From Planosporangium mesophilum (GTDB lineage: Bacteria > Actinomycetota > Actinomycetes > Mycobacteriales > Micromonosporaceae), in contig NZ_BOON01000047.1 of NCBI RefSeq assembly GCF_016863255.1, positions 1 to 64,000 of the forward strand: a stretch of DNA of 64,000 nucleotides, given 5' to 3'. A model generated the notes under the pieces. That model had not been told where the DNA came from. It did no database searches and was given only the letters and a program-made list of their open reading frames with translations. Positions 17,470 to 25,393 of the stretch are shown here, one piece after another (the stretch's first letter is position 1; each line of letters opens with the position of its first letter). A program made the position numbers and the translations under genes.

Positions 17470-17475
17470 AGCCTA
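17470..17475 (-). promoter_or_regulatory. -10 box TAGGCT upstream of 17461
   Basis: TAGGCT then eight bases then ATG 17461 on the minus strand. It lies in the 24-base gap after the preceding minus-strand gene. Confidence 0.4.
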
Positions 17476-17485
17476 GCCGGGACGG

Positions 17486-18748
17486 TCACCGCCCGCGCCA
17501 CTCGTCGTCGCCCCAACGGTCGTCCGCGCTGGACGCCGGCAGCGGGCTGGTCCAGCCGGTCGACCGGGAGTCGGTCCGGTCCTGGTCGTGCGGCGGCAGC
17601 GGCGCGGTGGCGGTCGTCGGCGCGACGGTCCGCCACCGGTCGTCCTCGGCGAAGAGCGGTCGCGGCCGGCCGAACGCCTCCACCAACCGGGAGGCGACCA
17701 GGCCGACGCCGATGGCGACCGCCCCGACGGCGAGCGGCGAGACCCGCAGCTCGGCCACCTGGAAGTACCGGACGACCATGGCCAGCAGCGCCGTGGCCAG
17801 CACCGTTCCCAGCAGGCCGCCCCGGCGCCCGTACACGCTGGTACCGGCGAGCAGCGCGCCGCCCAGCGCCAACCCGGTGAGCGCCAGCGACGTGTCCGTC
17901 GGCGTGGCCCGCCCCGTCTGGAGCACCGTCAACATCCCGGCGCCCGCCGCCAGGACGGACGAGCCGAGCAGCGCGGCGATACCGACCACGGCGGCCCCGC
18001 CGCCACGGCGGTCCGCCGGGTCGGACACCGGGCGGAGCCGGCCGACGGTACGGCGTACCGACCGGACCGAGCCGAGCACGGCCCCGACGACGGCGAGCGC
18101 CGCGAAGCCGCCGAACCAGTACGCCGCGTGCGGCAGCGGCTGGTAGGTGCTCTTCGGCAGGGTCAGGACCTGGTGGTGCTGCTGGATCCACAGCACCACG
18201 GCGAGGGCGGCGCCGAAGCTGGCCGCCCACGCCGGTACGTGCAGCGCGACGCTCACCAGTGCGATGGCGGCGCCGACCGCGAGCGCGAGCACGACGGCCT
18301 GCGTCGCGGCCACCGGTACGCCGCGGTCGATGTGCTCGGCGAAGTACAGCGCTGAGGCGAGCGCGATCGGCCCGACCGAGAGGTTCGGCACGGCCGCCCG
18401 CAGGCTCAGCCCGGCGCCGAGGACCAGCAGGCCGAGTACGGTCGCGGAGAGCATCAGGCCGCGCAGACCACCGCCGGTGTTCAGGAAGCGACCGTCCCGG
18501 TAGAGCAGGTAACCCACCAGGGACACGGCGACCAGCAGCACCAGCTCCCACACCAGGTGCACGCCGAAGCGGTCCCGCCCGGGCTCGCCGTGCGCCGGAT
18601 CCTCGAACAGGTCGTCGAGGTCCGCCCGGGCGTACCCCTGTCGCGAGATGCCGTCGGTACGCTCACCCGGCCCGGTGGGGGCATAGGGGTAGTCACCCGG
18701 GTCGACATCGTCCGAGGCGCCCCGATAACGCGGATCGTCGTAGGCCAT
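17486..18748 (-). CDS. Orphan RbsC/BPD_transp_2-like membrane protein, 420 aa
   Basis: After a disordered, acidic N-terminus (1-75) there are about ten membrane spans. The stretch GRFLNTGGGLRGLMLSATVLGLLVLGAGLSLRAA, then NLSVGPIALASAL, resembles the second and third spans of RbsC-type sugar permeases (BPD_transp_2), and the later GLALGGALLAGTSVYGRRGG is like the conserved C-terminal loop of that family. No ATPase or binding protein adjoins it, and the first 75 and last 60 residues are unusual for a transporter. It may be a degenerate permease-like protein with another job. The ribosome site GGAGG lies 10 bases before ATG. Confidence 0.65.
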   Translation of the reverse strand: MAYDDPRYRGASDDVDPGDYPYAPTGPGERTDGISRQGYARADLDDLFEDPAHGEPGRDRFGVHLVWELVLLVAVSLVGYLLYRDGRFLNTGGGLRGLMLSATVLGLLVLGAGLSLRAAVPNLSVGPIALASALYFAEHIDRGVPVAATQAVVLALAVGAAIALVSVALHVPAWAASFGAALAVVLWIQQHHQVLTLPKSTYQPLPHAAYWFGGFAALAVVGAVLGSVRSVRRTVGRLRPVSDPADRRGGGAAVVGIAALLGSSVLAAGAGMLTVLQTGRATPTDTSLALTGLALGGALLAGTSVYGRRGGLLGTVLATALLAMVVRYFQVAELRVSPLAVGAVAIGVGLVASRLVEAFGRPRPLFAEDDRWRTVAPTTATAPLPPHDQDRTDSRSTGWTSPLPASSADDRWGDDEWRGR

Positions 18749-18871
18749 CGGTCAGTGCCTCCTGCTGCCTCGCATCGAACCGGCTACCCGCCCGACCGCT
18801 GTGGCCGGCACGGTCGCACGCTACCCGCGCGAGGGGTGCGCGCAAAGACCCGAGGTTCGTGCGTACGGGCG

Positions 18872-19420
18872 TCAGGCGCTGCCGGAACGTCCTCCGGAAC
18901 GCTCGCCGCCCGGCCGGTCGGAGCGCGTCTGGTCGTCCTCCGGGGACGGCGGGACCCGGCACGAGCGCTCCAGCCACAGCCCCGCGAGGGTGAGGGCGAG
19001 GGCGCCGACCAGCCCCGCGATCGCCTGCGGAAGGTCGCGGCCGATGTGGGTGAGCTGACCGCGCTGGGGCAGCAGCCACGCCAGCAGGCCCGCATAGACG
19101 CCGGTGAACAGCGCGCCACCGAGCGCCGACGCCTTGGCCAGGACCACGTACCAGGCCACCGTCAGCGGGTTGACCGGGGCCGTACCCTCACGACGGTCGA
19201 TGCGCGCCTTGGTGGTCTGCGCCAGCACCGCCTCGACGGCGGCCAGCCCGAGCATGACCAACGGCGGCAGCCAGGGCAGCGTCGGCATCTCCCCGTAGAA
19301 GTTGCTGATCACCAGCCAGGCCACCGCGGCCATGGCCAGGGCCGCCACGCAGAGGGTCGACAGGCTGGTCGGCCGCATGCGCGGCTCGGGGGGCGGCTCG
19401 CCAGGCTTGCTCATCGTCAT
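18872..19420 (-). CDS. DUF3180 membrane protein, 182 aa
   Basis: Four membrane spans (about 22-37, 47-64, 92-117, 131-147) and an arginine/serine-rich C-terminus. The pattern and position, immediately after folK with a 4-base overlap, match the DUF3180 family that accompanies the folate operon across actinobacteria. Its function is unknown; constant linkage to folP-folB-folK hints at a role near pterin metabolism or merely conserved order. It is the last gene of the folP-folB-folK transcript. Confidence 0.85.
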   Translation of the reverse strand: MTMSKPGEPPPEPRMRPTSLSTLCVAALAMAAVAWLVISNFYGEMPTLPWLPPLVMLGLAAVEAVLAQTTKARIDRREGTAPVNPLTVAWYVVLAKASALGGALFTGVYAGLLAWLLPQRGQLTHIGRDLPQAIAGLVGALALTLAGLWLERSCRVPPSPEDDQTRSDRPGGERSGGRSGSA

Positions 19421-19953
19421 GACTCCAAGGACAGGTCAGCGCATGGGCGAACGTTCGGCAGGTCGGCGGCGACGGGCTCGGCGCGGACCAGGTCGTAGAC
19501 CCAGCCGTGCCCGGGCAGTTCTGCGTACGGCTGGATGTCCAGCCAGGGCCTGAGCACGAAGGCGCGCTCGTGCACCCGTGGGTGCGGGAGCACGAGGTCG
19601 GGGTCGTCGGAGACGACCGGCGCCCCGTCCGCGGTCCAGACCGTGATCACGTCCACGTCCAGGGTACGCGGCGCGTACCGCCACGAGGGGTCTCGATCCC
19701 GTCCGGCGACCCGCTCCAGTTCCCGGGCCCTGGTCAGCCAGGCGTACGGGTCGTCGCCGGCGTCGACGGCCAGCACGACCGCGTTGAGGTACGGGGGCGA
19801 CTCGCGCCCGTCCGGCCCGGGGCCGCCCCACGACGGCGTCTCGTACACCCCGGAGACCGCCATGACGAGATCGCCCAGCCCCGCCAGCGCGGCCCGCAGG
19901 TGTGCGGCCCGGTCGCCGAGGTTGCTGCCGAGGGACAGGACGGCCCGCGTCAC
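19417..19953 (-). CDS. folK: 6-hydroxymethyl-dihydropterin pyrophosphokinase (HPPK), 178 aa
   Basis: Adds pyrophosphate from ATP to 6-hydroxymethyl-7,8-dihydropterin, giving the substrate of FolP. The hallmark features are LSLGSNLGDR at the start, the ETPSWGGPG pterin loop, RDPSWRYAPRTLDVDVI (the [KRHD]-x-[GA]-[PSAE]-R-x-x-D-[LIV]-D signature, here 'APRTLDVDVI'), and LPHPRVHERAFVLRPW. GTG 19953 overlaps the folB stop by 4 bases; an upstream extension to 20100 is not family-like. Confidence 0.95.
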   Translation of the reverse strand: MTRAVLSLGSNLGDRAAHLRAALAGLGDLVMAVSGVYETPSWGGPGPDGRESPPYLNAVVLAVDAGDDPYAWLTRARELERVAGRDRDPSWRYAPRTLDVDVITVWTADGAPVVSDDPDLVLPHPRVHERAFVLRPWLDIQPYAELPGHGWVYDLVRAEPVAADLPNVRPCADLSLES

Positions 19954-20348
19954 GCCGGCTCCCGCGTGGTGCCCGCGCCCGGTGCCTGCTCCCGGCCGCG
20001 GGTCAGCGTCACCGCGACGTCGGCGAACTCGTGCGGGATCGGGGCCTGCGGCTTGTGCACGGTGACCGTGGCCGACGACACCCGGGGATCGAGCAGGCAC
20101 GCCGTGGCCAACCGGTCGGCGAGCGTCTCGATCAGGTTGACCGGCTCGCCCTCGACGATCTTCACCAGCCGATCGGCCAACTCGCCGTAGTGGACGGTGT
20201 CGGCGACGTCGTCGCTCGCGGCGGCCGCCGACAGGTCCAGCCGCAGCACCACGTCGACCACGAAGTCCTGACCCTGGGCGCGTTCGAAGTCGTACACCCC
20301 GTGCCGTCCCCGGGCCCGCAGCCCCGCCAGGGAGATGAGGTCGCTCAT
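19950..20348 (-). CDS. folB: Dihydroneopterin aldolase, 132 aa
   Basis: Converts 7,8-dihydroneopterin to 6-hydroxymethyl-dihydropterin plus glycolaldehyde. Features are LAGLRARGRHGVYDFERAQGQ at the N-terminus, TVHYGELADRLVKIVEGEPVNLIETLA (with the catalytic-region Glu), and the terminal KPQAPIP with the conserved Lys. ATG 20348 was chosen because MSDLISLAGL is the normal beginning. A GTG 30 bases upstream also opens the frame, inside a repeated GTGAGCGAACGC/GTGAGCGAGCGC motif that spans the folP-folB gap. Confidence 0.95.
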   Translation of the reverse strand: MSDLISLAGLRARGRHGVYDFERAQGQDFVVDVVLRLDLSAAAASDDVADTVHYGELADRLVKIVEGEPVNLIETLADRLATACLLDPRVSSATVTVHKPQAPIPHEFADVAVTLTRGREQAPGAGTTREPA

Positions 20349-20400
20349 CGCGCCCTGCCCCTGCGTTCGCTCGCTCACGGCGTCACCTCGCTGCGCTCGC

Positions 20401-21234
20401 TCACCGGTGCGCCTCCAACGCCTGCCACACCCGGATGGCATCGACCGTGCCGCGCACGTCGTGTACCCGTACGCCCCACGCCCCGGCCGCGACGGCGAGC
20501 AGCGACGTGGCCGCCGTCGCGACGTCCCGCTCGACGGCCGGGCGCGGCGCGCCGTCGGAGTCCGCGAGCAGCCTGCCGAGGTAGGACTTGCGGCTGGACC
20601 CGAAGAGAACCGGTAGGCCGAGCGACATGATCGCGTCGAGGTGGGCCGAGAGCTGCCAGTTGTGCTCGGCCGTCTTGGCGAAGCCGAGCCCGGGGTCGAG
20701 GATCAGCCGTTCGCGCGCGACGCCGGCGGCGACCGCCGCGTCCGCCCGCTCGGACAGTTCGGCACACACCTCTTTCACCACATCGTGGTAAACGGCCAAC
20801 TCGCCCATGCGACGCGAGTGGCCGCGCCAGTGCATCAGGATCCACGGACAGCCGGCGTCCGCCACGACCCGGCCCATGTCCGGATCGGCCAAGCCTCCCG
20901 AGACGTCGTTGACGATGCCGACGCCCACCCCGATCGCGGCGGCGGCGACCGCGGCGCGTGTGGTGTCGATGCTCATGGGTACGCCCGCCGTCGCGAGTTC
21001 ACGGATGACGGGAAGGACCCGGGACAGCTCGACCTCCGTGGGGACCCGGCCAGAGCCGGGCCGGGTCGACTCGCCGCCGACGTCCACCAGGTCAGCGCCG
21101 TCGGCCACCATCTGCGCGGCGTGCGCCACGGCGGCGTCCAGGTCGGCGTACCGCCCGCCGTCGGAGAAACTGTCGGGCGTCACGTTGAGGACACCCATGA
21201 CAACCGGATGTCGGGCGGCGAGCAGGTCGGTCAC
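20401..21234 (-). CDS. folP: Dihydropteroate synthase, 277 aa
   Basis: Joins p-aminobenzoate to the pterin pyrophosphate. Both DHPS signatures are present: MGVLNVTPDSFSDGGRY near residues 13-29 and LVDVGGESTRPGSGRVP near 50-66, followed by IVNDVSGG and the sulfonamide-region GSSRKSYLG. It heads a minus-strand operon with folB (52 bases later), folK and the DUF3180 gene. GTG 21234 is supported by the -10 box TAACGT seven bases upstream. In related actinobacteria folE and ftsH lie directly beyond folP; here about 13 kb intervenes. Confidence 0.95.
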   Translation of the reverse strand: MTDLLAARHPVVMGVLNVTPDSFSDGGRYADLDAAVAHAAQMVADGADLVDVGGESTRPGSGRVPTEVELSRVLPVIRELATAGVPMSIDTTRAAVAAAAIGVGVGIVNDVSGGLADPDMGRVVADAGCPWILMHWRGHSRRMGELAVYHDVVKEVCAELSERADAAVAAGVARERLILDPGLGFAKTAEHNWQLSAHLDAIMSLGLPVLFGSSRKSYLGRLLADSDGAPRPAVERDVATAATSLLAVAAGAWGVRVHDVRGTVDAIRVWQALEAHR

Positions 21235-21241
21235 AGTGACG

Positions 21242-21247
21242 ACGTTA
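21242..21247 (-). promoter_or_regulatory. -10 box TAACGT for the leaderless folP start
   Basis: Seven bases separate it from GTG 21234 on the minus strand, with no ribosome site between. Confidence 0.55.
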
Positions 21248-21577
21248 CCTAGCGCCGCTCGGGCGCGCCGGGCGGCGTCACATCCCCGACGGAGGCGTCA
21301 CGCAGGTACGACGTGGTCGGTGGCGGGTGCGGCCGCGCCGTCACCGTACGGCGGGTACGACACATCGGTCAGCTTGTTGATAAGAGGGCCTTCAACGTAC
21401 TCTCTGCGAGTGGGCGCTATTCAGAGTGTTAACCACGGCGAACGCCTCCCACCAGGCGAAAAGCCTGGGTAGCGCGCGCGGCCCGGCTCCGACACAGGGG
21501 ACGGGCCACTACCAATGCGGCCCATCATCGGCAAGGCTGTACACGCGGCGGCGAACGCGTACCGGGAAGGTTGATCG
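21248..21577 (+). promoter_or_regulatory. 330-base gap: promoter region and structured leader of the T4SS-like operon
   Basis: No gene is visible. A possible promoter is TTGTTG with TACTCT 18 bases on (about 21380-21410), weak by eye. Downstream the transcript can form a perfect hairpin CCAGGC-GAAAA-GCCTGG (around 21450-21470) and a larger one with arms GGCCCG and CGGGCC (about 21480-21510). GGGAAGG lies seven bases before ATG 21578. It matches no riboswitch class I can recall; role unknown. Confidence 0.4.
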
Positions 21578-21877
21578 ATGATGCTCATAGAGGTTGGTCA
21601 GGCGCTGTGGGGCCACGCGCTGTCCCCACCGAGCGCACCCGCCCTCGCAGCCCCCGGCGAGCTGAACACCGAGGGGATCCTCACGTTCTTCGCCAGCAAG
21701 ATCGCACCGATCCTGCTGGCGATCCTGGGAGTGATCTTCATTGGCCGGGCCAGCAAGGGTGAGGTCTCGCGCGTGCTGACCAGTTCGGCGATCGCCATCA
21801 TCGGCCTCGGCTTCATCGCTGGCGCGGCCACACTCCTCATCGTCGGTGACTCGCTGATCAAAATGGTGTTCAAGTAG
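21578..21877 (+). CDS. VirB2/TrbC-like pilin-type membrane protein, 99 aa
   Basis: A short protein with an N-terminal region ending in an Ala/Pro-rich segment (SAPALAAPG, a possible processing site), then two hydrophobic helices (about 37-55 and 66-88) separated by a short basic loop (GRASKGEVS), and a basic end. This is the build of VirB2/TrbC pilins and of their Gram-positive counterparts. By itself the call would be weak; it rests on the VirB3-, VirB4- and VirB6-like genes that follow in the same operon. It would sit in the cytoplasmic membrane as a channel subunit. The ribosome site GGGAAGG is good; a second ATG is the next codon. Confidence 0.55.
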   Translation: MMLIEVGQALWGHALSPPSAPALAAPGELNTEGILTFFASKIAPILLAILGVIFIGRASKGEVSRVLTSSAIAIIGLGFIAGAATLLIVGDSLIKMVFK

Positions 21878-21920
21878 GCCGAGACGGGACTGAACGACCT
21901 GCGAGACGAGTAGGGCGACG

Positions 21921-22286
21921 ATGCGGCTCCGTACCGACGATGACATCTACCGGGCAAGACTCGTGTACCTGGGGCCACCCGGGTACACCCTGCCGGTCCA
22001 GCTCCCATATGCCCAATATGGACTATTTGTCCTGTTAGTACCGTTCTACATGTTCCTCCACTGGCTGGTCACGTTCCAGGGGCCAGACCTGTTCCCGGCC
22101 TGGGAGATCGCGCTCGCGATGGTCACCACGTCGCTGGTGTTCCGCTACGTCGACCCCGACCGACCGGCGCGGATGGTCATCCGCACCGCGCTCACCGACT
22201 GGCGGCACACCCGCGAGCCGCGCCGGGAGCAGTGCGATGCGCGCTTCGTCGCGCGCCGGGTACGCATCCGGGAGGATCTGGCATGA
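21921..22286 (+). CDS. VirB3/PrgI-like membrane protein, 121 aa
   Basis: Residues about 1-33 are soluble; two close hydrophobic stretches (YGLFVLLVPFYMFLHWL and AWEIALAMVTTSLVF) follow; the last 45 residues are basic (DWRHTREPRREQ...). VirB3/PrgI proteins have this hairpin topology and lie directly upstream of the VirB4 ATPase, often overlapping it, as here (ATGA). They help dock the ATPase to the channel. The gene starts 43 bases after the pilin-like gene behind a modest AGGGCGACG site. Confidence 0.6.
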   Translation: MRLRTDDDIYRARLVYLGPPGYTLPVQLPYAQYGLFVLLVPFYMFLHWLVTFQGPDLFPAWEIALAMVTTSLVFRYVDPDRPARMVIRTALTDWRHTREPRREQCDARFVARRVRIREDLA

Positions 22287-25200
22287 CGCGGGGACGCTAC
22301 GACGGCGAGGTGACCGGAGCCGAGGACGATCCGGGCCATTCGGTGGACTACGACGGCGGCCTGCAGGCGGCGGTCGAGGGCGGCCGCATCGCCGTCCTCC
22401 AGGGCGGTGGGTCGAACGTGGCAGGCAACGGGTGGTCGGTTCCCCCTCGGGCCGGCAACGACGAGCCGCTCGCCGACATCGACTCGCCGTTCCTGGGACT
22501 GGTCGGCGGCTCGGACGCCGCGCCGCCGCAGCCGGTGGTCGACCCGACCGATCCGCTGGTGGTCGATCCCACCGTCATCGACTCCACAGTGGTCGCCCCG
22601 ACCGCCGTCCCGCGTACCGGGGCGGAGCGCAACGGTGGAGACCGGGCGGCGGCGGAGCGCAACGGTGGAGACCGGGCGGCGGCGGAGCGCATCGCCGCCG
22701 ACTGGGAGGCCCGGTCCCGCAGGGAACCGCCTGCAGACCGCGCGGTCGCCCGCACCCGCGAGTCGTCGCTGATCCTGCCGTCCTCGACCCGCGAGCGCGG
22801 CCGCAGTCCGCTCGAAAGGGCCCCGAAGCCGCGACGCAAGGACCGCGACCCCGCCGTCGAGCTGGCGATCACCGAGATCGCCGGGCACCTGACGTTCACG
22901 CCGAACTCGGTCACCGCCTGGTACTGGCTGCCCGAGGTGCGGTGGGCGTTCCGCCCGGACGCCGAGCGCGAGGCGCTGCTGGCGGCGATCTCCGAGCAGT
23001 ACGCCGGTCTGGCCGGCTTCCGCATCCACCTGCGCCGCACCACCCGGCCGTTCCCGGCGGGCCAGTGGGCCCGGGTGGTCGACGGACACACCCCGAACCC
23101 GCTGCCCGGCGTGCCGGGCGCACCGTCCTGGTCGGACCACCTCGTCGCGGCCCAGCAGCACCTGCTGTCGGTCAACCACGCCGAGGGCCAGACCTACCTG
23201 GGCATCACGTTCGCCCGGCGCACCCTCGGCGACACGCTCTCCGAGCGGTTCGGGCGCATGTTCAACAAGGGTGTCAGCGGCAGCGAGCGCCGCCGGATGG
23301 CGCGCACCATCGAGCAGTTCGACGAGGTACTGGGCGCGTTCGGCATGCGCGGACGCCGGGTGACCGTACGGGAGCTGGAGTGGCTGCTGTACCGGTCGGT
23401 CGCGCTCTGCATGCAGCCGCCGGGCGAACTGTCCCCGGTCGAGCACGGCAACTGGGAACGCGGCGATCTGCTCGCCCTCACCGAGCAGATCGAGCGCTAC
23501 CGCACCCCGTACGGCTCGACGGTCAAGCTGGTCAACCGGATGACCGGCGAGGAGCGGCACGTCGCCGTGCTCGCGGTGGGCCGGATGGAGCCGCTGGACA
23601 TCCCCGAGCGCCACGAGCCGTGGCTGCACTTCCACGAGCGGCTGCCGTGGCCGATGGAGCTGTCGTCGCGGGTGGACATCCTCGGCCCGTCCGACTCGTT
23701 CCGCAACCTCGAGCACCGGCTCCGCCTCATCCGATCCCAGCAGGTCGACTACGCCGAACACGGCATCGACGCGCCGCCGGAGCTGGAGCGGCTGGCCAAG
23801 CGGGCCCTGACCATCGGCGACGACATCACCACCGGCCTGCCGGTGGACTCGTCCCGGGCGCACGGCTGGCACCGCATCGCCGTCAGCGGGCGGACCCGCG
23901 AGGAGTGCCTGGAGCGGGCCCGGCGGGTCACCCAGCTCTACTCCCGCGAGATGCGCATCTCCTTGCAGCACCCGAAGAACCAGGACTGGCTGGCCCGGGA
24001 GTTCATCCCCGGCGAACCCCTCGCCAACACCGGGTACCTGCGGCGGATGCCGATCAAGCTGTTCGCCGCCGCGCTGCCACAGGCCGCGTCGACCGTCGGC
24101 GACCGCCGCGGCGACCTCATCGGGCGTACCTCCGGGACGTGCCGGCGCCCGGTGTTCCTGGACCTCCACTTCCCGATGGAGGTACGCGAGCGCTCCGGCC
24201 TCGCGGTGTTCGTCGCCGAGCCCGGCGGCGGCAAGTCCACCCTGCTGGGCGCGCTGGGCTACCTCGCCGCCCGGCGCGGTATCCAGGTGACGCTGCTCGA
24301 CCCGTCCGGTCCGCTGGCCCGGCTGTGCGCGATGCCGGAGCTCGCCCCGTACTCCCGCGTGCTCAACCTGACCGGCTCCGAGCAGGGCACCCTGGCCCCG
24401 TACGCGCTGATCCCCACGCCACTGCGCTCCCACTTCGCGGCCGGGCCGACCGGCGATCGCGAGTTCGAGATCGCCGTCTCCAACGCGCGGGCCGAGCGCC
24501 GGATGCTGGTACAGGACATCTGCATGATGCTCGTCCCGCCGCAGGTCGCCCGGGAGGCGTCGACCGCCACCCTGCTGCGCCACGCGGTACGCCAGGTGCC
24601 GGCCGAGGAGACGTCCACCCTGGACGACGTGGTGGCGCTGCTCCAGAGCATCGGCGACGACGAGTCGCGGGAGCTGGGCAACCTGCTCCTGGACACCGCG
24701 GAGATGCCGCTCGCGACGCTGTTCTTCGGGCAGCCCGGCTCCGGGTCGCTGTCGTCGGACACCGCGCTGACCGTCATCACCATGGCCGGGCTGCGCCTGC
24801 CCGACCTCAAGATCGAGCGCGAGTACTGGTCGGCCGAGGAGTCGCTCGCCCTGCCGATGCTGCACACCGCGCACCGCCTCGCGGTCCGCCGCTGCTACGG
24901 CGGCGAGATGGGCCGGCGCAAGCTGGTCGGCCTCGACGAGGCGCACTTCATGGAGGGATGGCGCTCCGGCCGCTCCTTCCTGGTCCGCCTGGCCCGGGAC
25001 AGTCGAAAGTGGAACCTCGCGGCGCTGGTCGCCTCCCAGAACCCGCGCGACATCCTCGGGCTGGACGTACAGAACCTGGTCTCCACCGTGTTCGTCGGCC
25101 GGATCGCCGAGGACACCGAGATCGCCGAGGAGGCGCTGCGCCTGCTGCGCGTGCCGACCGGCGTCGGGTACGAGCAGACACTCGCCGCCCTGTCCCAGGC

Positions 25201-25390
25201 GGACACGTCGTCGGAGTCCCGGCTGGGGTTCCGCGAGTTCGTGATGCGAGACGTCGACGGCCGCGTCCAGAAGCTACGCGCCGACGTGTCGTACGTCCCG
25301 GACCTGCTGAAGTACCTGGACACGACGCCAGCGGCCGCCGGTGGAGCGCCGGTGTTGCCGACCGTCCAGCTCGACGAGCCGGAGGACTGA
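22283..25390 (+). CDS. VirB4/TraE-type secretion ATPase, 1035 aa
   Basis: The motor of the putative channel. After a disordered N-terminus (1-190, with a 10-residue tandem repeat) comes a VirB4-type N-domain and then the RecA-like ATPase. Walker A is AEPGGGKST (645-653), the segment LDPSGPLARL lies near 675, and Walker B is GLDEAHF (Asp885-Glu886). The arginine/glutamine block ASQNPRDILGLDVQNLVSTVFVG lies near 920. There are no membrane spans. The length exceeds typical VirB4 (about 800 aa) because of the N-terminal extension. It overlaps the VirB3-like gene by 4 bases and is followed by the VirB6-like gene after 3. It is not a VirD4/TraG coupling protein or FtsK/TraB: the N-domain and the DEAH-type Walker B favour VirB4. 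Confidence 0.75.
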   Translation: MTRGRYDGEVTGAEDDPGHSVDYDGGLQAAVEGGRIAVLQGGGSNVAGNGWSVPPRAGNDEPLADIDSPFLGLVGGSDAAPPQPVVDPTDPLVVDPTVIDSTVVAPTAVPRTGAERNGGDRAAAERNGGDRAAAERIAADWEARSRREPPADRAVARTRESSLILPSSTRERGRSPLERAPKPRRKDRDPAVELAITEIAGHLTFTPNSVTAWYWLPEVRWAFRPDAEREALLAAISEQYAGLAGFRIHLRRTTRPFPAGQWARVVDGHTPNPLPGVPGAPSWSDHLVAAQQHLLSVNHAEGQTYLGITFARRTLGDTLSERFGRMFNKGVSGSERRRMARTIEQFDEVLGAFGMRGRRVTVRELEWLLYRSVALCMQPPGELSPVEHGNWERGDLLALTEQIERYRTPYGSTVKLVNRMTGEERHVAVLAVGRMEPLDIPERHEPWLHFHERLPWPMELSSRVDILGPSDSFRNLEHRLRLIRSQQVDYAEHGIDAPPELERLAKRALTIGDDITTGLPVDSSRAHGWHRIAVSGRTREECLERARRVTQLYSREMRISLQHPKNQDWLAREFIPGEPLANTGYLRRMPIKLFAAALPQAASTVGDRRGDLIGRTSGTCRRPVFLDLHFPMEVRERSGLAVFVAEPGGGKSTLLGALGYLAARRGIQVTLLDPSGPLARLCAMPELAPYSRVLNLTGSEQGTLAPYALIPTPLRSHFAAGPTGDREFEIAVSNARAERRMLVQDICMMLVPPQVAREASTATLLRHAVRQVPAEETSTLDDVVALLQSIGDDESRELGNLLLDTAEMPLATLFFGQPGSGSLSSDTALTVITMAGLRLPDLKIEREYWSAEESLALPMLHTAHRLAVRRCYGGEMGRRKLVGLDEAHFMEGWRSGRSFLVRLARDSRKWNLAALVASQNPRDILGLDVQNLVSTVFVGRIAEDTEIAEEALRLLRVPTGVGYEQTLAALSQADTSSESRLGFREFVMRDVDGRVQKLRADVSYVPDLLKYLDTTPAAAGGAPVLPTVQLDEPED
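22622..22681 (+). repeat. Perfect 30-bp tandem duplication inside the VirB4-like gene
   Basis: Two identical 30-bp units beginning GCGGAGCGCAACGG encode AERNGGDRAA twice, and a third partial unit follows. The repeat is in frame and in the disordered N-terminus, so it likely changes only linker length. Confidence 0.9.
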
Positions 25391-25393
25391 TCG

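Noticed and set aside
21411-21530. Known riboswitch (c-di-AMP, c-di-GMP or cobalamin class) in the 330-base gap
   Set aside because: I compared the conserved core sequences I remember; none is present. Only generic hairpins are supported.
22145-24946. Long minus-strand open frame opposite the VirB4-like gene
   Set aside because: Same reason: low-complexity RxxQRG-type translation and no motif, against a strong ATPase on the plus strand.
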